Shown here piece by piece: positions 18,833 to 31,565 of a stretch of 64,000 nt of DNA (within the stretch, counting starts at the first letter, position 1; each line of letters begins with the position of its first letter). The notes beneath the pieces are model-generated. The model was not told the DNA's origin and did no database searches. It saw only the letters and a list, made by a program, of their open reading frames with translations. A program made the position numbers and the translations under genes. Origin of the DNA: Pseudomonas sp. ZH-FAD (GTDB taxonomy: Bacteria > Pseudomonadota > Gammaproteobacteria > Pseudomonadales > Pseudomonadaceae); contig NZ_PGLR01000005.1 in the NCBI RefSeq assembly GCF_002803095.1, forward strand, positions 62,001-126,000, given 5' to 3'.

Positions 18833-18939
18833 ACGCTGGCAACGCGATCATCGCCGGTTCTTTGCGAATGCCCTGGCAACGACCGAAACCAACGCTATAG
18901 TCATATTTCTGCCGCAAACGGCAGGCATCGTGTCGACTA

Positions 18940-18968
18940 TTGCTGACATCGCGCAGCTGCGGCATAGT
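18940..18968 (+). promoter_or_regulatory. Putative promoter of the aroQ-accB-accC operon
   Basis: TTGCTG (18940-18945) and CATAGT (18963-18968) are separated by 17 bp, about 32 bp before the aroQ start. Confidence 0.5.
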
Positions 18969-19000
18969 CCTGCGCAGCCTGAACAACAAGGAACGCGACC

Positions 19001-19447
19001 ATGGCCACCCTACTGGTGCTGCACGGCCCCAATCTGAATCTGCTGGGCACCCGCGAGCCCGACAAATATGGCGCCACCACCCTCGCCGAGATCAATCAGG
19101 ATCTGGAGCGCCGCGCCCGCGAGGCTGGCCATCATCTGCTGTACCTGCAGAGCAATGCCGAGTACGAACTGATCGACCGCATTCACGCCGCAAAGGGTGA
19201 AGGTGTCGACTTTATCCTGATCAATCCTGCCGCTTTTACCCATACAAGCGTCGCATTACGTGACGCATTGCTGGCGGTGAGCATCCCATTCATCGAAGTG
19301 CACCTATCCAACGTGCACAAGCGTGAACCTTTCCGCCATCACTCCTATTTTTCCGACGTTGCAGTAGGGGTGATCTGCGGCCTTGGCGCCAGCGGTTATC
19401 GGCTGGCCCTGGAAGCGGCACTCGAACAACTGGCCGGGCGCGCCTGA
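19001..19447 (+). CDS. aroQ: Type II 3-dehydroquinate dehydratase
   Basis: Converts 3-dehydroquinate to 3-dehydroshikimate in aromatic amino-acid synthesis. The 148 residues match the small dodecameric type II enzyme. The start carries the family signature [18 protein letters not shown] with the catalytic tyrosine. [17 protein letters not shown] and the substrate-binding [15 protein letters not shown] loop are intact. It is first in an operon with accB and accC, 50 bp ahead of accB, a pairing common in gammaproteobacteria. Confidence 0.98.
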   Translation: MATLLVLHGPNLNLLGTREPDKYGATTLAEINQDLERRAREAGHHLLYLQSNAEYELIDRIHAAKGEGVDFILINPAAFTHTSVALRDALLAVSIPFIEVHLSNVHKREPFRHHSYFSDVAVGVICGLGASGYRLALEAALEQLAGRA

Positions 19448-19497
19448 CGCGTAGCCTGGTAGACAAGTCCTACCTCACCTCTGGGAGTTGACCATTC

Positions 19498-19959
19498 ATG
19501 GATATCCGTAAAGTCAAGAAACTGATCGAGCTGCTGGAAGAGTCCGGTATCGACGAGCTGGAGATCAAAGAGGGCGAAGAGTCCGTACGCATCAGCCGTC
19601 ACAGCAAGCAACCGGCCTATGCCCCGCAGCCGATGTACGCGCCTGCACCGGCTCCGGTCGCTGCGCCTGTCGCTGCAGCTGCTCCGGGCGCTGAAGCCGC
19701 CCCGGCTGCCGCCGCGAAACTGAACGGCACCGTCGCTCGCTCGCCGATGGTCGGTACCTTCTACCGCGCTGCTTCGCCGACCTCGGGCAACTTCGTCGAA
19801 GTCGGTCAGACCGTGAAGAAAGGCGACATCCTGTGCATCGTCGAAGCGATGAAGATGATGAACCACATCGAAGCCGAAGCCAGCGGCGTGATCGAGTCCA
19901 TCCTGGTGGAAAACGGCCAGCCGGTTGAGTACGACCAGCCCCTGTTCACCATCGTTTGA
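19498..19959 (+). CDS. accB: Biotin carboxyl carrier protein of acetyl-CoA carboxylase
   Basis: Carrier subunit of the enzyme that makes malonyl-CoA for fatty-acid synthesis. Its 153 residues comprise an N-terminal helix (1-35), a flexible Ala/Pro linker (40-75) and the biotinyl domain (75-153). The biotinylated lysine is Lys119 in [11 protein letters not shown]. The protruding thumb segment characteristic of bacterial BCCP (ASPTSGNFV) is present. accC starts 17 bp downstream. Confidence 0.98.
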   Translation: MDIRKVKKLIELLEESGIDELEIKEGEESVRISRHSKQPAYAPQPMYAPAPAPVAAPVAAAAPGAEAAPAAAAKLNGTVARSPMVGTFYRAASPTSGNFVEVGQTVKKGDILCIVEAMKMMNHIEAEASGVIESILVENGQPVEYDQPLFTIV

Positions 19960-19976
19960 TGCCCGGGGAGCCTGCA

Positions 19977-21332
19977 ATGCAGAAGCTGGAAAAAGTCCTT
20001 ATCGCCAACCGTGGCGAGATCGCCCTGCGTATCCTGCGTGCCTGCAAGGAGCTGGGTATCAAGACGGTGGCCGTGCACTCCACCGCCGACCGCGAACTGA
20101 TGCACCTGGGCCTGGCCGACGAATCCGTCTGCATTGGTCCGGCAGCCGGTGCGCAGTCCTACCTGAACATCCCGGCGATCATCAGCGCAGCTGAACTGAC
20201 CGGCGCCACGGGCATCCACCCGGGCTACGGCTTCCTCGCCGAGAACGCCGACTTCGCCGAACAGGTGGAAAACTCCGGTTTTGCCTTCATTGGCCCGACC
20301 GCGAGCGTGATCCGCCTGATGGGCGACAAGGTATCGGCCAAGGAAGCCATGATCAAAACCGGCGTACCGGTGGTGCCTGGCTCCGACGGCCCGCTACCGG
20401 AAGACGAGGAAGAAGCGCTGCGCATCGCCCGTGAAGTGGGCTACCCGGTGATAATCAAGGCCGCTGGCGGCGGCGGTGGTCGCGGCATGCGCGTGGTACA
20501 CAAGGAAGAAGACCTGATCAAATCGGCCAAGCTGACCCGCACCGAAGCCGGCGCAGCGTTCGGCAACCCGATGGTCTATCTGGAAAAATTCCTCGGCAAC
20601 CCGCGCCACGTCGAAGTCCAGGTGCTGTCCGACGGCCAGGGCAACGCGATTCACCTGTACGACCGTGACTGCTCGCTGCAGCGCCGTCACCAGAAAGTGA
20701 TCGAAGAGGCTCCGGCCCCGCTGATCGACGAGAAGGCCCGCGCCGAAGTGCTCAAGCGCTGCGTCGATGCCTGCGTCGAGATCGGCTACCGTGGCGCCGG
20801 CACCTTCGAGTTCCTCTATGAAGACGGTCGTTTCTACTTCATCGAGATGAACACCCGCGTCCAGGTGGAGCACCCGGTCACCGAGATGGTCACCGGCATC
20901 GACATCGTCAAGGAGATGCTCAGCATCGCCGCTGGCAACAAGCTGTCGATCAAGCAGGAAGACGTGAAGATCCTCGGTCACTCGGTCGAGTGCCGGATCA
21001 ACGCCGAAGACCCGGACAACTTCATGCCCAGCCCAGGCAAGGTCAAGCATTTCCATGCGCCGGGCGGCAATGGCGTGCGCGTCGATTCGCACCTGTACAG
21101 CGGCTACAGCGTTCCGCCGCACTACGACTCGCTGATCGGCAAGCTGATCACCTTCGGCAAAGACCGTGACGAGGCCATGGCCCGTATGCGCAATGCTCTG
21201 GACGAGATCGTGGTCGATGGCATCAAGACCAACGTGCCGCTGCACCGCGACCTGACCCGCGACAAGGGTTTCGTCAAAGGTGGCGTGAACATCCATTACC
21301 TGGAAAAGAAACTGGGTATGGACAAGCACTGA
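19977..21332 (+). CDS. accC: Biotin carboxylase of acetyl-CoA carboxylase
   Basis: ATP-dependent carboxylation of biotin on AccB. It has 451 residues, the usual length. The N-terminal domain starts [15 protein letters not shown]. The ATP-grasp domain has the glycine-rich loop [10 protein letters not shown]. The active-site segment [18 protein letters not shown] is intact. Start ATG at 19977 follows a GGGGAG ribosome-binding site. The gene is followed 28 bp later by a structured hairpin element and then by a UUCG-loop hairpin. Confidence 0.98.
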   Translation: MQKLEKVLIANRGEIALRILRACKELGIKTVAVHSTADRELMHLGLADESVCIGPAAGAQSYLNIPAIISAAELTGATGIHPGYGFLAENADFAEQVENSGFAFIGPTASVIRLMGDKVSAKEAMIKTGVPVVPGSDGPLPEDEEEALRIAREVGYPVIIKAAGGGGGRGMRVVHKEEDLIKSAKLTRTEAGAAFGNPMVYLEKFLGNPRHVEVQVLSDGQGNAIHLYDRDCSLQRRHQKVIEEAPAPLIDEKARAEVLKRCVDACVEIGYRGAGTFEFLYEDGRFYFIEMNTRVQVEHPVTEMVTGIDIVKEMLSIAAGNKLSIKQEDVKILGHSVECRINAEDPDNFMPSPGKVKHFHAPGGNGVRVDSHLYSGYSVPPHYDSLIGKLITFGKDRDEAMARMRNALDEIVVDGIKTNVPLHRDLTRDKGFVKGGVNIHYLEKKLGMDKH

Positions 21333-21360
21333 GTCCATGACCTGCTGCGCGTCGGCGGCC

Positions 21361-21431
21361 CTGCGTTAAAAGTGACCGAGGAATGCTCATTTACAAAAGT
21401 AAACTCCGCTTCCTCAGTCACTTTTGCCTTG
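21361..21431 (+). repeat. Structured hairpin element, copy 1 (after accC)
   Basis: Parts in order: CTGCGTT (21361-21367); left stem AAAAGTGACCGAGGAA (21368-21383); TGCTCA (21384-21389); TTTAC-AAAA-GTAAA apical hairpin (21390-21403); CTCCGC (21404-21409); right stem TTCCTCAGTCACTTTT (21410-21425); GCCTTG (21426-21431). Fifteen of sixteen stem positions pair. The same design with different stems occurs at 27046. An outer inverted repeat CATGACCT/AGGTCATG (21336-21343 and 21449-21456) encloses it. Confidence 0.8.
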
Positions 21432-21470
21432 TTCCGCTCTAGCTCGCGAGGTCATGACTGAAATGCTCAA

Positions 21471-21502
21471 CAGGGGCTGCCTTCGGGCGGCCCCTGTCGT
21501 TT
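21471..21502 (+). terminator. UUCG-tetraloop hairpin, likely terminator or attenuator
   Basis: CAGGGGCTGCC (21471-21481), TTCG loop, GGCGGCCCCTG (21486-21496): an 11-bp stem with one G-U pair, followed by the short TCGTTT tail. It lies between accC and prmA and probably ends the accBC transcript. The U-tract is weak. Confidence 0.6.
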
Positions 21503-21579
21503 CAGCGGTCGAACTGGCAAGCCGCCCGCCCCTTCAAGTAAGCTGCGCGGCCAAACGCGCGCCCTTCATGAGGTTTTCC

Positions 21580-22458
21580 ATGCCCTGGTTACAAGTCCGT
21601 CTCGCCATCACTCCTGAGCAGGCAGAAACCTACGAGGATGCCCTGCTGGAAGTCGGCGCCGTATCGGTAACCTTCATGGACGCCGAAGATCAGCCGATCT
21701 TCGAGCCGGATCTGGGCACCACCCCGCTGTGGTCGAACACTCACCTGCTGGCCCTGTTCGAGGCCGACACCGACGAAACCGCACTGCTCGCCCACCTGCA
21801 ACTGCTGTGTGGCGGCGCACTGCCGGAGCATCATGTCGAGCGCATCGAGGATCAGGACTGGGAACGCAGCTGGATGGATGGCTTCCAGCCGATGCGTTTC
21901 GGTCAGCGCCTGTGGATCGTGCCGAGCTGGCATGCCGCGCCGGAGCCGGACGCAGTCAATCTGCTGCTCGATCCGGGCCTGGCCTTCGGCACCGGCACCC
22001 ACCCGACCACCGCACTGTGCCTGGAATGGCTCGATAGCCAGAATCTGGACAACTGCAGCGTGCTCGACTTCGGTTGCGGCTCGGGCATTCTGGCCATCGC
22101 CGCCCTGCTGCTCGGCGCGCCGCAGGCAGCGGGCACCGATATCGATCCGCAGGCGCTGGAAGCTTCGCGCGACAATGCCTCGCGCAACGGCATCGATCCG
22201 GCGCGCTTCCCGGTGTATCTGCCTGCCAATCTGCCACAGCAGCCTGCCGACGTGGTCGTTGCCAACATTCTCGCCGGCCCGCTGGTTTCTTTGGCACCTC
22301 AGATCACTGCGTTGGTCAAAGGCGGTGGGCGCTTGGCGCTGTCGGGTATCCTCGCCGAACAGGCCGAGGAAGTCCGCGCCGCCTACGCAAGCGCCTTCGA
22401 CCTCGACCCAACGGCCATCAAGGACGGCTGGGTGCGCATCAGCGGCGTCAAGCGCTGA
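21580..22458 (+). CDS. prmA: Ribosomal protein L11 methyltransferase
   Basis: SAM-dependent methylation of ribosomal protein L11. It has 292 residues, the family's usual length. The N-terminal substrate-recognition domain (about 1-60) begins [16 protein letters not shown]. The Rossmann methyltransferase domain carries motif I ([15 protein letters not shown], near residue 160) and [10 protein letters not shown]. The ATG at 21580 is chosen because GAGG stands 7 bp upstream and the product then begins as in other PrmA proteins. Confidence 0.97.
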   Translation: MPWLQVRLAITPEQAETYEDALLEVGAVSVTFMDAEDQPIFEPDLGTTPLWSNTHLLALFEADTDETALLAHLQLLCGGALPEHHVERIEDQDWERSWMDGFQPMRFGQRLWIVPSWHAAPEPDAVNLLLDPGLAFGTGTHPTTALCLEWLDSQNLDNCSVLDFGCGSGILAIAALLLGAPQAAGTDIDPQALEASRDNASRNGIDPARFPVYLPANLPQQPADVVVANILAGPLVSLAPQITALVKGGGRLALSGILAEQAEEVRAAYASAFDLDPTAIKDGWVRISGVKR

Positions 22459-22511
22459 ACCGCGCGCAGTCGTTGCGTTAGACTAGCTGCTTGGATTTTC
22501 CGGACCCGCGC

Positions 22512-23789
22512 ATGAGCGAAAGCCACGTCACCCAGTGCCCCAATTGCCGTACCAGCTTCCGCGTCAGTCAGGCGCAGCTGGCTGCTGCCCATGGCGCAGT
22601 ACGCTGCGGTGCCTGCCTGCACGTGTTCAATGCTGCCGAGCAACTGTTCGGCCCGCGTGCCGCCGCACCTGCGCCAGCGGCAGCCAAAACGGTGAGCGCT
22701 CCGGCCACAGCCCAGCCCGATACACGTACCAAGCCGCCAGCGACCAAGCCCGCCGACGATACCCTGTGGATTCATGACGACCTCGACCTGGACAGCCTCG
22801 ATCTTGATGAGGAACTGGCCAGACTGGAGGAGCAAGAACAGCAGCTGTCGCAGCAGTTCCTCGCACTGGAACAGGCGCCGCGCTACGCCGAGAATTTCGG
22901 CAGCCGCGCGACGGACGAGCCCGACGACGTGCATGACGAAGCCTGGGCCGAAGCCCTGCTGCGTGACGAGCCGGTGAAGCGCGAGCGCGACAGCTTCGAA
23001 CTGCAACCGACTGACGAGCAGCCTGAACCGATCACTGCGCCTGAACCCAAAGCGGCCATTGAGTTCGTCCCTCCCGCCGCGCCCCGCAAGCAGCAGCCCA
23101 TCGCCGATGACATCGACGAAGCCGTTGAACCGCGCCTGGGTGATCTCGATGACGAGCAGACCGAACCGGAGCACCAAGACGACGACCTGCGCACGGCATC
23201 TGAAGAACCCAAGGTAGTGCGCAACGAGCCGGGGCTGCGCGAGGAACGTCTGTTCGAACTGGACGACGAACCCCTGCAACTCGACTGGCGCCAGCCACAG
23301 GGCACATCATGGGGTCGCCTGTTCGGCTGGGGCTTGCTCAATCTGCTGGCGGCTGGCGGCCTGCTGGCACAATACGCGGCCTACAACTTCGATGAGCTGG
23401 CACGCCAGGACCGCTATCGCCCCTGGTTCGAACAACTGTGCCCGAACATCGGCTGCACCCTGCCCTCGAAAGTCGACATCAGTCAGATTCGCAGCAGCAA
23501 CCTGGTGGTACGCAGCCACCCGGAGTTCTCCGGCGCACTGATCGTCGACGCCATCCTCTACAACCGCGCCTCCTTCGCCCAGCCCTTCCCACTGCTGGAG
23601 ATGCGCTTCGCCGACCTGGGCGGACAACTGGTCGCCAGTCGTCGCTTCAAACCCAGCGAGTACCTGGCCGGCGAGCTGGCCGGACAGAGCGAGATGCCAC
23701 CGCAGACTCCCATCCACATCTCCCTGGACATCCTTGATCCGGGCACCCGTGCGGTGAACTACAGCCTGAGCTTCCACTCGCCCGAGTAG
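22512..23789 (+). CDS. Zinc-ribbon, DUF3426 membrane protein
   Basis: Protein of 425 residues. An N-terminal MJ0042-type zinc ribbon has CPNC at about residue 9 and CGAC at 36. A long acidic, Gln/Glu-rich low-complexity linker (about 60-270) follows. One transmembrane segment lies at about 280-300 (LFGWGLLNLLAAGGLLAQYA), and a C-terminal DUF3426 domain is predicted to be periplasmic. It occupies the place between prmA and dusB that I recall for a conserved hypothetical protein in P. aeruginosa. Function is unknown. The start at 22512 places the zinc ribbon at the N-terminus. Confidence 0.9.
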   Translation: MSESHVTQCPNCRTSFRVSQAQLAAAHGAVRCGACLHVFNAAEQLFGPRAAAPAPAAAKTVSAPATAQPDTRTKPPATKPADDTLWIHDDLDLDSLDLDEELARLEEQEQQLSQQFLALEQAPRYAENFGSRATDEPDDVHDEAWAEALLRDEPVKRERDSFELQPTDEQPEPITAPEPKAAIEFVPPAAPRKQQPIADDIDEAVEPRLGDLDDEQTEPEHQDDDLRTASEEPKVVRNEPGLREERLFELDDEPLQLDWRQPQGTSWGRLFGWGLLNLLAAGGLLAQYAAYNFDELARQDRYRPWFEQLCPNIGCTLPSKVDISQIRSSNLVVRSHPEFSGALIVDAILYNRASFAQPFPLLEMRFADLGGQLVASRRFKPSEYLAGELAGQSEMPPQTPIHISLDILDPGTRAVNYSLSFHSPE

Positions 23790-23878
23790 CCTGGAGACGG
23801 CGCGACCCGTGGTCGCAGACCTTGCATCTAACTCCTGGCGATAAGCCCATAGCTGTTCAGAATTTGTTCAAAACGACC

Positions 23879-23907
23879 TTTATCCGGTCATCCAGAGCGG
23901 GTATCAT
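23879..23907 (+). promoter_or_regulatory. Possible promoter of dusB-fis
   Basis: TATCAT (23902-23907) is a fair -10 box, 17 bp from the weak -35 TTTATC (23879-23884). It sits in the 229-bp gap before dusB. Confidence 0.35.
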
Positions 23908-24018
23908 GCCCACCCTTTCGCGAGCACCGACCCACCGCAGTTTCCCCTGAGGACACAGTGGAGGGCAGGTGTTGATCGCCCTTTGTCTCAACTGCGCACC
24001 AACAAGCAGGGACGCCCC

Positions 24019-25017
24019 ATGTCGGCCCCACGTATTGGCCCTTACACATTGCCCAATCGGTTGATCCTGGCTCCCATGGCCGGCGTCACCGATCGCCCGT
24101 TCCGCCAGCTGTGCCGCCGTCTCGGTGCCGGCCTGGTGGTGTCGGAGATGGTCACCAGCGATGTGCGCCTGTGGAATAGCCGCAAGTCCAGCCTGCGTCT
24201 GCTGCACGCCGGTGATCCCGAGCCGCGCTCGGTACAGATCGCCGGTGGCGACCCGCAGATGATGGCCGACGCGGCGCGCAAGAACGTCGAGTTGGGCGCG
24301 CAGATCATCGACATCAACATGGGCTGCCCAGCCAAGAAGGTCTGCAACAAGGCCGCCGGCTCCGCCCTGCTGCGTGACGAGCCGCTGGTACGGGACATCC
24401 TCGACGCCGTGGTCGGTGCGGTGGACGTGCCGGTGACCCTGAAGATTCGCACCGGCTGGGACCGCCAGAACAAGAACGGCATTACCGTGGCGAAAATCGC
24501 CGAAGATGCCGGCATTGCTGCACTGTCCGTACATGGCCGCACCCGCGCCGACCTCTATACCGGCGAAGCCGAGTACGACACCATCGCCGCCATCAAGCAG
24601 GCGATATCGATTCCGGTGTTCGCCAATGGCGACATCGACTCTCCACAGAAGGCCCAGGCCGTGCTCGACGCCACTGGCGCCGACGCCCTGCTCATTGGTC
24701 GTGCCGCCCAAGGACGGCCGTGGATCTTCCGTGAAATCGAGCACTACCTGCGTACCGGCGAAACCCTGCCGGCACCGAGCCTGCTCGAAGTGGAACGCAT
24801 TCTGCTAGAGCACCTGGCTGCACTGCACGCCTTCTATGGCGAATTGATGGGCACGCGTATCGCCCGCAAGCATGTCGGCTGGTATCTGGCAACCCTGCCG
24901 GGCGCCAGGGAGTTTCGCGCCCAATTCAACCGTCTGGACAGTACGGACGCACAGTGCGCCCACGTTCGCGCGTTCTTCCGCGAACGGCACAACGATGGAA
25001 ACGAGGTGGCCGCATGA
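24019..25017 (+). CDS. dusB: tRNA-dihydrouridine synthase B
   Basis: FMN-dependent reduction of uridine in tRNA to dihydrouridine. It has 332 residues, the usual length. The TIM barrel begins [20 protein letters not shown]. The catalytic cysteine lies in [19 protein letters not shown]. The [11 protein letters not shown] and FANGDI segments are conserved. The stop overlaps the fis start (ATGA), the classical dusB-fis operon. Confidence 0.97.
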   Translation: MSAPRIGPYTLPNRLILAPMAGVTDRPFRQLCRRLGAGLVVSEMVTSDVRLWNSRKSSLRLLHAGDPEPRSVQIAGGDPQMMADAARKNVELGAQIIDINMGCPAKKVCNKAAGSALLRDEPLVRDILDAVVGAVDVPVTLKIRTGWDRQNKNGITVAKIAEDAGIAALSVHGRTRADLYTGEAEYDTIAAIKQAISIPVFANGDIDSPQKAQAVLDATGADALLIGRAAQGRPWIFREIEHYLRTGETLPAPSLLEVERILLEHLAALHAFYGELMGTRIARKHVGWYLATLPGAREFRAQFNRLDSTDAQCAHVRAFFRERHNDGNEVAA

Positions 25018-25334
25018 CGTTGATGACAGAGACCCTAGTGAGTGGAATTGCACCCGTGAGTGACAACACCAGCCTTAAACAGCACCTGAACACGCCGAGC
25101 GAAGAGGGCCAGACCCTGCGCGGCGCCGTGGAGAAGGCGCTGCACAATTACTTCGCCCATCTCGAGGGCGCGGACGTCACCGACGTGTACAACCTGGTGC
25201 TCACCGAAGTCGAAGCGCCGCTGCTGGAAACCGTCATGAATTACGTGAAAGGTAACCAGACCAAGGCCTCCGAACTGCTCGGTCTGAACCGCGGTACGCT
25301 GCGCAAGAAGCTCAAGCAGTACGACCTGCTGTAA
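25014..25334 (+). CDS. fis: Fis nucleoid-associated regulator
   Basis: DNA-bending global regulator of 106 residues that binds as a homodimer. The C-terminal helix-turn-helix ([20 protein letters not shown]) is complete and ends in the typical KLKQYDLL. The N-terminus is longer than in E. coli, as in other pseudomonads. The ATG at 25014 overlaps the dusB stop by four bases. A clear terminator follows. Confidence 0.97.
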   Translation: MTLMTETLVSGIAPVSDNTSLKQHLNTPSEEGQTLRGAVEKALHNYFAHLEGADVTDVYNLVLTEVEAPLLETVMNYVKGNQTKASELLGLNRGTLRKKLKQYDLL

Positions 25335-25346
25335 CCCCGAACTCCG

Positions 25347-25377
25347 AAAAGGGCGGCCCGCATGAGCCGCCTTTTTT
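25347..25377 (+). terminator. Rho-independent terminator after fis
   Basis: GGCGGC (25352-25357) pairs with GCCGCC (25366-25371) around an eight-base loop. An A-run precedes the stem and TTTTTT follows it. It ends dusB-fis and separates it from purH. Confidence 0.9.
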
Positions 25378-25407
25378 GCTGATATCCCCGCTCTGATGGA
25401 TAGTGAA

Positions 25408-27015
25408 ATGACCGACCAGACCACCCTTCTGCCCGTCCGCCGCGCGCTGATCAGCGTTTCCGACAAGACCGGTGTCCTCGAATTCGCTCGCGAACTGGCC
25501 GCCCTCGGTGTCGAGATTCTCTCCACCGGCGGTACCTACAAGCTGCTCAAGGACAACGGCGTAGCCGCAGTGGAAGTGGCTGACTACACCGGCTTCCCGG
25601 AAATGATGGACGGTCGCGTGAAGACCCTGCACCCGAAGATCCACGGCGGCATTCTCGGCCGTCGCGCCCTGGACGGCGCGGTGATGGACGAGCACGGCAT
25701 CAAGCCGATCGACCTGGTCGCGGTCAACCTCTATCCCTTCGAAGCCACCGTGGCCAAGCCTGATTGCGACCTGGCCGACGCCATCGAGAACATCGACATC
25801 GGCGGCCCGACCATGGTCCGCAGCGCGGCGAAGAACCACAAGGACGTCGCCATCGTGGTCAACACCGGCGACTACGCCGGCATCGTCGAGTCGCTGAAAG
25901 CCGGCGGCCTGAGCTACGCCCAGCGTTTCGACCTGGCGCTGAAGGCCTTCGAACACACCGCTGCCTACGACGGCATGATCGCCAACTACCTGGGCACCAT
26001 CGACCAGGCGGCGGACACCCTGTCCACCGAAGGCCGTGGCGCCTTCCCGCGCACCTTCAACAGCCAGTTCGTCAAGGCGCAGGAAATGCGCTACGGCGAG
26101 AACCCGCACCAGAGCGCAGCCTTCTACGTCGAAGCGAAGAAGGGCGAAGCCAGCGTTTCCACCGCCGTGCAGCTGCAAGGCAAGGAACTGTCGTTCAACA
26201 ACGTCGCCGACACCGACGCCGCGCTGGAATGCGTGAAGAGCTTCGTCAAGCCGGCCTGCGTCATCGTCAAGCACGCCAACCCCTGCGGCGTGGCCGTGGT
26301 ACCGGAAAACGAAGGCGGTATCCGCAAGGCCTACGACCTGGCCTACGCCACCGACACCGAGTCGGCATTCGGCGGCATCATCGCCTTCAACCGCGAGCTG
26401 GATGGCGAGACCGCCAAGGCCATTGTCGAGCGTCAGTTCGTCGAAGTGATCATCGCCCCGAAAATCAGCGCTGCCGCCCGTGAAGTGGTGGCCGCCAAGG
26501 CCAACGTGCGCCTGCTCGAATGCGGCGAATGGCCGGCCGAGCGTGCTGCGGGCTGGGACTTCAAGCGCGTCAATGGTGGTCTGCTGGTGCAGAGCCGCGA
26601 CATCGGCATGATCAAGGCAGAAGACCTGAAGATCGTCACCCAGCGCGCGCCGAGCGAGCAGGAAATCCACGACCTGATCTTCGCCTGGAAAGTGGCCAAG
26701 TTCGTCAAATCCAACGCCATCGTCTACGCCAAGAACCGTCAGACCGTGGGCGTCGGTGCCGGCCAGATGAGCCGCGTCAACTCCGCGCGTATCGCCGCGA
26801 TCAAGGCCGAGCACGCTGGCCTGCAGGTGCAGGGCGCGGTCATGGCCTCGGACGCCTTCTTCCCCTTCCGCGACGGCATCGACAACGCCGCCAAGGCCGG
26901 CATCACCGCAGTGATCCAGCCCGGTGGTTCGATGCGCGACAACGAGGTGATCGCGGCGGCCGACGAAGCCGGGATTGCCATGGTCTTCACCGGCATGCGC
27001 CACTTCCGGCACTGA
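25408..27015 (+). CDS. purH: Bifunctional AICAR formyltransferase/IMP cyclohydrolase
   Basis: Catalyses the last two steps of IMP synthesis. It has 535 residues, as expected. The N-terminal cyclohydrolase domain begins [13 protein letters not shown] and includes STGGTYKLL and [10 protein letters not shown]. The C-terminal formyltransferase domain contains [13 protein letters not shown] and [12 protein letters not shown]. The ATG at 25408 (MTDQTTLLP) is preferred over an in-frame ATG at 25396 because it gives the usual N-terminus. Confidence 0.97.
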   Translation: MTDQTTLLPVRRALISVSDKTGVLEFARELAALGVEILSTGGTYKLLKDNGVAAVEVADYTGFPEMMDGRVKTLHPKIHGGILGRRALDGAVMDEHGIKPIDLVAVNLYPFEATVAKPDCDLADAIENIDIGGPTMVRSAAKNHKDVAIVVNTGDYAGIVESLKAGGLSYAQRFDLALKAFEHTAAYDGMIANYLGTIDQAADTLSTEGRGAFPRTFNSQFVKAQEMRYGENPHQSAAFYVEAKKGEASVSTAVQLQGKELSFNNVADTDAALECVKSFVKPACVIVKHANPCGVAVVPENEGGIRKAYDLAYATDTESAFGGIIAFNRELDGETAKAIVERQFVEVIIAPKISAAAREVVAAKANVRLLECGEWPAERAAGWDFKRVNGGLLVQSRDIGMIKAEDLKIVTQRAPSEQEIHDLIFAWKVAKFVKSNAIVYAKNRQTVGVGAGQMSRVNSARIAAIKAEHAGLQVQGAVMASDAFFPFRDGIDNAAKAGITAVIQPGGSMRDNEVIAAADEAGIAMVFTGMRHFRH

Positions 27016-27045
27016 GTGACAGGGACGCACTGAAGCAGGCATCTG

Positions 27046-27118
27046 CTGCGTTGTCCGGCCCCTCCCCAATGCTCATTGCCAGAAGGCAACTCCGCTTGGT
27101 GAGGGCCCGGACGCCTTG
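27046..27118 (+). repeat. Structured hairpin element, copy 2 (after purH)
   Basis: Parts in order: CTGCGTT (27046-27052); left stem GTCCGGCCCCTCCCCAA (27053-27069); TGCTCA (27070-27075); TTGCC-AGAA-GGCAA apical hairpin (27076-27089); CTCCGC (27090-27095); right stem TTGGTGAGGGCCCGGAC (27096-27112); GCCTTG (27113-27118). Fifteen of seventeen stem positions pair. Flanks and internal loop are identical to the copy at 21361 while stems differ. Confidence 0.8.
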
Positions 27119-27167
27119 CATCTACCCGCTCCATCGCGCCCCCGAAGGTCTGCAGGAATAAGCTTTT

Positions 27168-27197
27168 GTAGGGTGGATGACGCTTTTCTCATCCACC
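27168..27197. repeat. GTAGGGTGGATGA palindrome
   Basis: GTAGGGTGGATGA (27168-27180), eight bases, then TCATCCACC (27189-27197). It carries a GTAG head like the REP families elsewhere in the window but has its own stem sequence. It lies 38 bp before purD. Confidence 0.8.
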
Positions 27198-27234
27198 ATC
27201 GGGGCCCCTGGCCCACCTCCTCGAGGAGAATGCA

Positions 27235-28524
27235 ATGAACATATTGATCATCGGCAGCGGCGGTCGTGAACACGCCCTGGCCTGGAAAGTGGCGCAGGAC
27301 AAACGCGTCGAGAAAGTCTTCGTCGCCCCGGGCAACGCCGGCACTGCGGTGGAAGCCAAGTGTGAGAACGTCGCCATCGACGTGCTGGCCATCGAAGAGC
27401 TGGCCGATTTCGCCGAGAAGAACGTGCAACTGACCATCGTCGGCCCGGAAGCGCCGCTGGTCAAAGGCGTGGTCGATCTGTTCCGCAGCCGCAAACTGGA
27501 TATCTTCGGCCCCACCGCTGCCGCAGCCCAGCTGGAAGGCTCCAAGGCCTTCACCAAGGATTTCCTGGCGCGGCACAAGATCCCGACTGCCGACTACCAG
27601 AACTTCACCGAGATCGAGCCGGCGCTGGCCTATCTGCGCGAGAAAGGTGCGCCCATCGTGATCAAGGCCGACGGCCTGGCCGCTGGTAAAGGCGTGATCG
27701 TCGCCATGACCCTGCAGGAAGCCGAAGACGCGGTGCGCGACATGCTCGCCGGCAACGCCTTCGGTGAAGCCGGTTCGCGCGTGGTGATCGAGGAATTCCT
27801 CGACGGCGAAGAAGCCAGCTTCATCGTCATGGTCGACGGCGAGAACGTGCTGCCGATGGCCACCAGCCAGGACCACAAGCGCGTCGGTGACGGCGACAGC
27901 GGCCCGAATACCGGCGGCATGGGCGCCTACTCGCCAGCCCCGGTAGTCACCGCCGAAGTACACAAGCGCGTGATGGACGAGGTGATCTACCCCACCGTGC
28001 GCGGCATGGCCAGCGAAGGCAACGTCTACACCGGCTTCCTCTATGCCGGCCTGATGATCGACAAGGCGGGCAAGCCCAAGGTCATCGAATTCAACTGCCG
28101 CTTCGGCGACCCGGAAACCCAGCCGATCATGTGCCGTCTGGAAAGCTCCCTGGTGCTGCTGGTCGAGGCTGCCCTGGCCAAGGCGCTGGACAAGGTCGAA
28201 GCGACCTGGGACCCGCGTCCGACCGTGGGCGTAGTGCTGGCCGCCGGTGGCTACCCGGGCGACTACGCCAAGGGCGATGTCATCGAAGGTCTGGATGAAG
28301 CCGCCAAGCTCGACGGCAAGGTTTTCCACGCCGGTACCACACTGAAGGACGGCCAGATCGTTACCGCTGGCGGTCGCGTACTCTGCGCCACCGCCATCGG
28401 CGCCAGTGTTGCCGATGCCCAGCAGCAGGCCTACCGCCTGGCCGAGAAGATTCGCTGGAACGGCATGTTCCACCGTAACGATATTGGCTATCGGGCCATC
28501 GCCCGCGAGCGCGGCGAGGACTGA
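27235..28524 (+). CDS. purD: Phosphoribosylamine-glycine ligase
   Basis: ATP-grasp enzyme forming GAR in purine synthesis. It has 429 residues, a typical length. The N-terminal domain starts [18 protein letters not shown]. The ATP-grasp region includes [14 protein letters not shown] and the metal-binding [13 protein letters not shown] strong GAGGAG ribosome-binding site lies ahead of the ATG. It is placed downstream of purH as is usual in Pseudomonas, but with a 219-bp gap carrying two repeat elements. Confidence 0.98.
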   Translation: MNILIIGSGGREHALAWKVAQDKRVEKVFVAPGNAGTAVEAKCENVAIDVLAIEELADFAEKNVQLTIVGPEAPLVKGVVDLFRSRKLDIFGPTAAAAQLEGSKAFTKDFLARHKIPTADYQNFTEIEPALAYLREKGAPIVIKADGLAAGKGVIVAMTLQEAEDAVRDMLAGNAFGEAGSRVVIEEFLDGEEASFIVMVDGENVLPMATSQDHKRVGDGDSGPNTGGMGAYSPAPVVTAEVHKRVMDEVIYPTVRGMASEGNVYTGFLYAGLMIDKAGKPKVIEFNCRFGDPETQPIMCRLESSLVLLVEAALAKALDKVEATWDPRPTVGVVLAAGGYPGDYAKGDVIEGLDEAAKLDGKVFHAGTTLKDGQIVTAGGRVLCATAIGASVADAQQQAYRLAEKIRWNGMFHRNDIGYRAIARERGED

Positions 28525-28596
28525 TAAACAGGGTGCAGCCCGGTAAAAAAGGCGGCTTTAACCAGCAAAAAGCCTTAAAAATGCCTGGCTGCACCA

Positions 28597-28626
28597 TGTT
28601 CCAGCGAGCAGATGCTTGGCTATAAT
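28597..28626 (+). promoter_or_regulatory. Putative promoter of retS
   Basis: TATAAT (28621-28626) is a perfect -10. The -35 (TGTTCC, 28597-28602) is weak with an 18-bp spacer. The gene starts about 30 bp later. Confidence 0.5.
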
Positions 28627-28655
28627 CCGGCCACTCATTTAGAAGGATTTTGCCC

Positions 28656-31432
<2,777 letters not shown>

Positions 31433-31436
<4 letters not shown>

Positions 31437-31536
31437 GGCGTACTCGCGAAGCAGTACGCCGCTGGATTTGCGCTGTGACGAAGAGCGACGGACTGTTCGC
31501 ATAGCTACGAGCGGTCGGCGCTCCGATCCGCCCTAC
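31433..31536. repeat. GTAGGGCG inverted pair between retS and marC
   Basis: GTAGGGCG (31433-31440) and CGCCCTAC (31529-31536) form the outer arms. An inner palindrome GCGTACT/AGTACGC occupies 31438-31459. The left arm overlaps the retS stop codon. Confidence 0.75.
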
Positions 31537-31565
31537 CTCAGTCCACCCATCTCAAGCGAGTCCCC

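Noticed and set aside
25312-27069. A 585-codon minus-strand frame opposite purH
   Set aside because: It is antisense to a canonical enzyme and runs through the fis terminator region. No recognisable domain.
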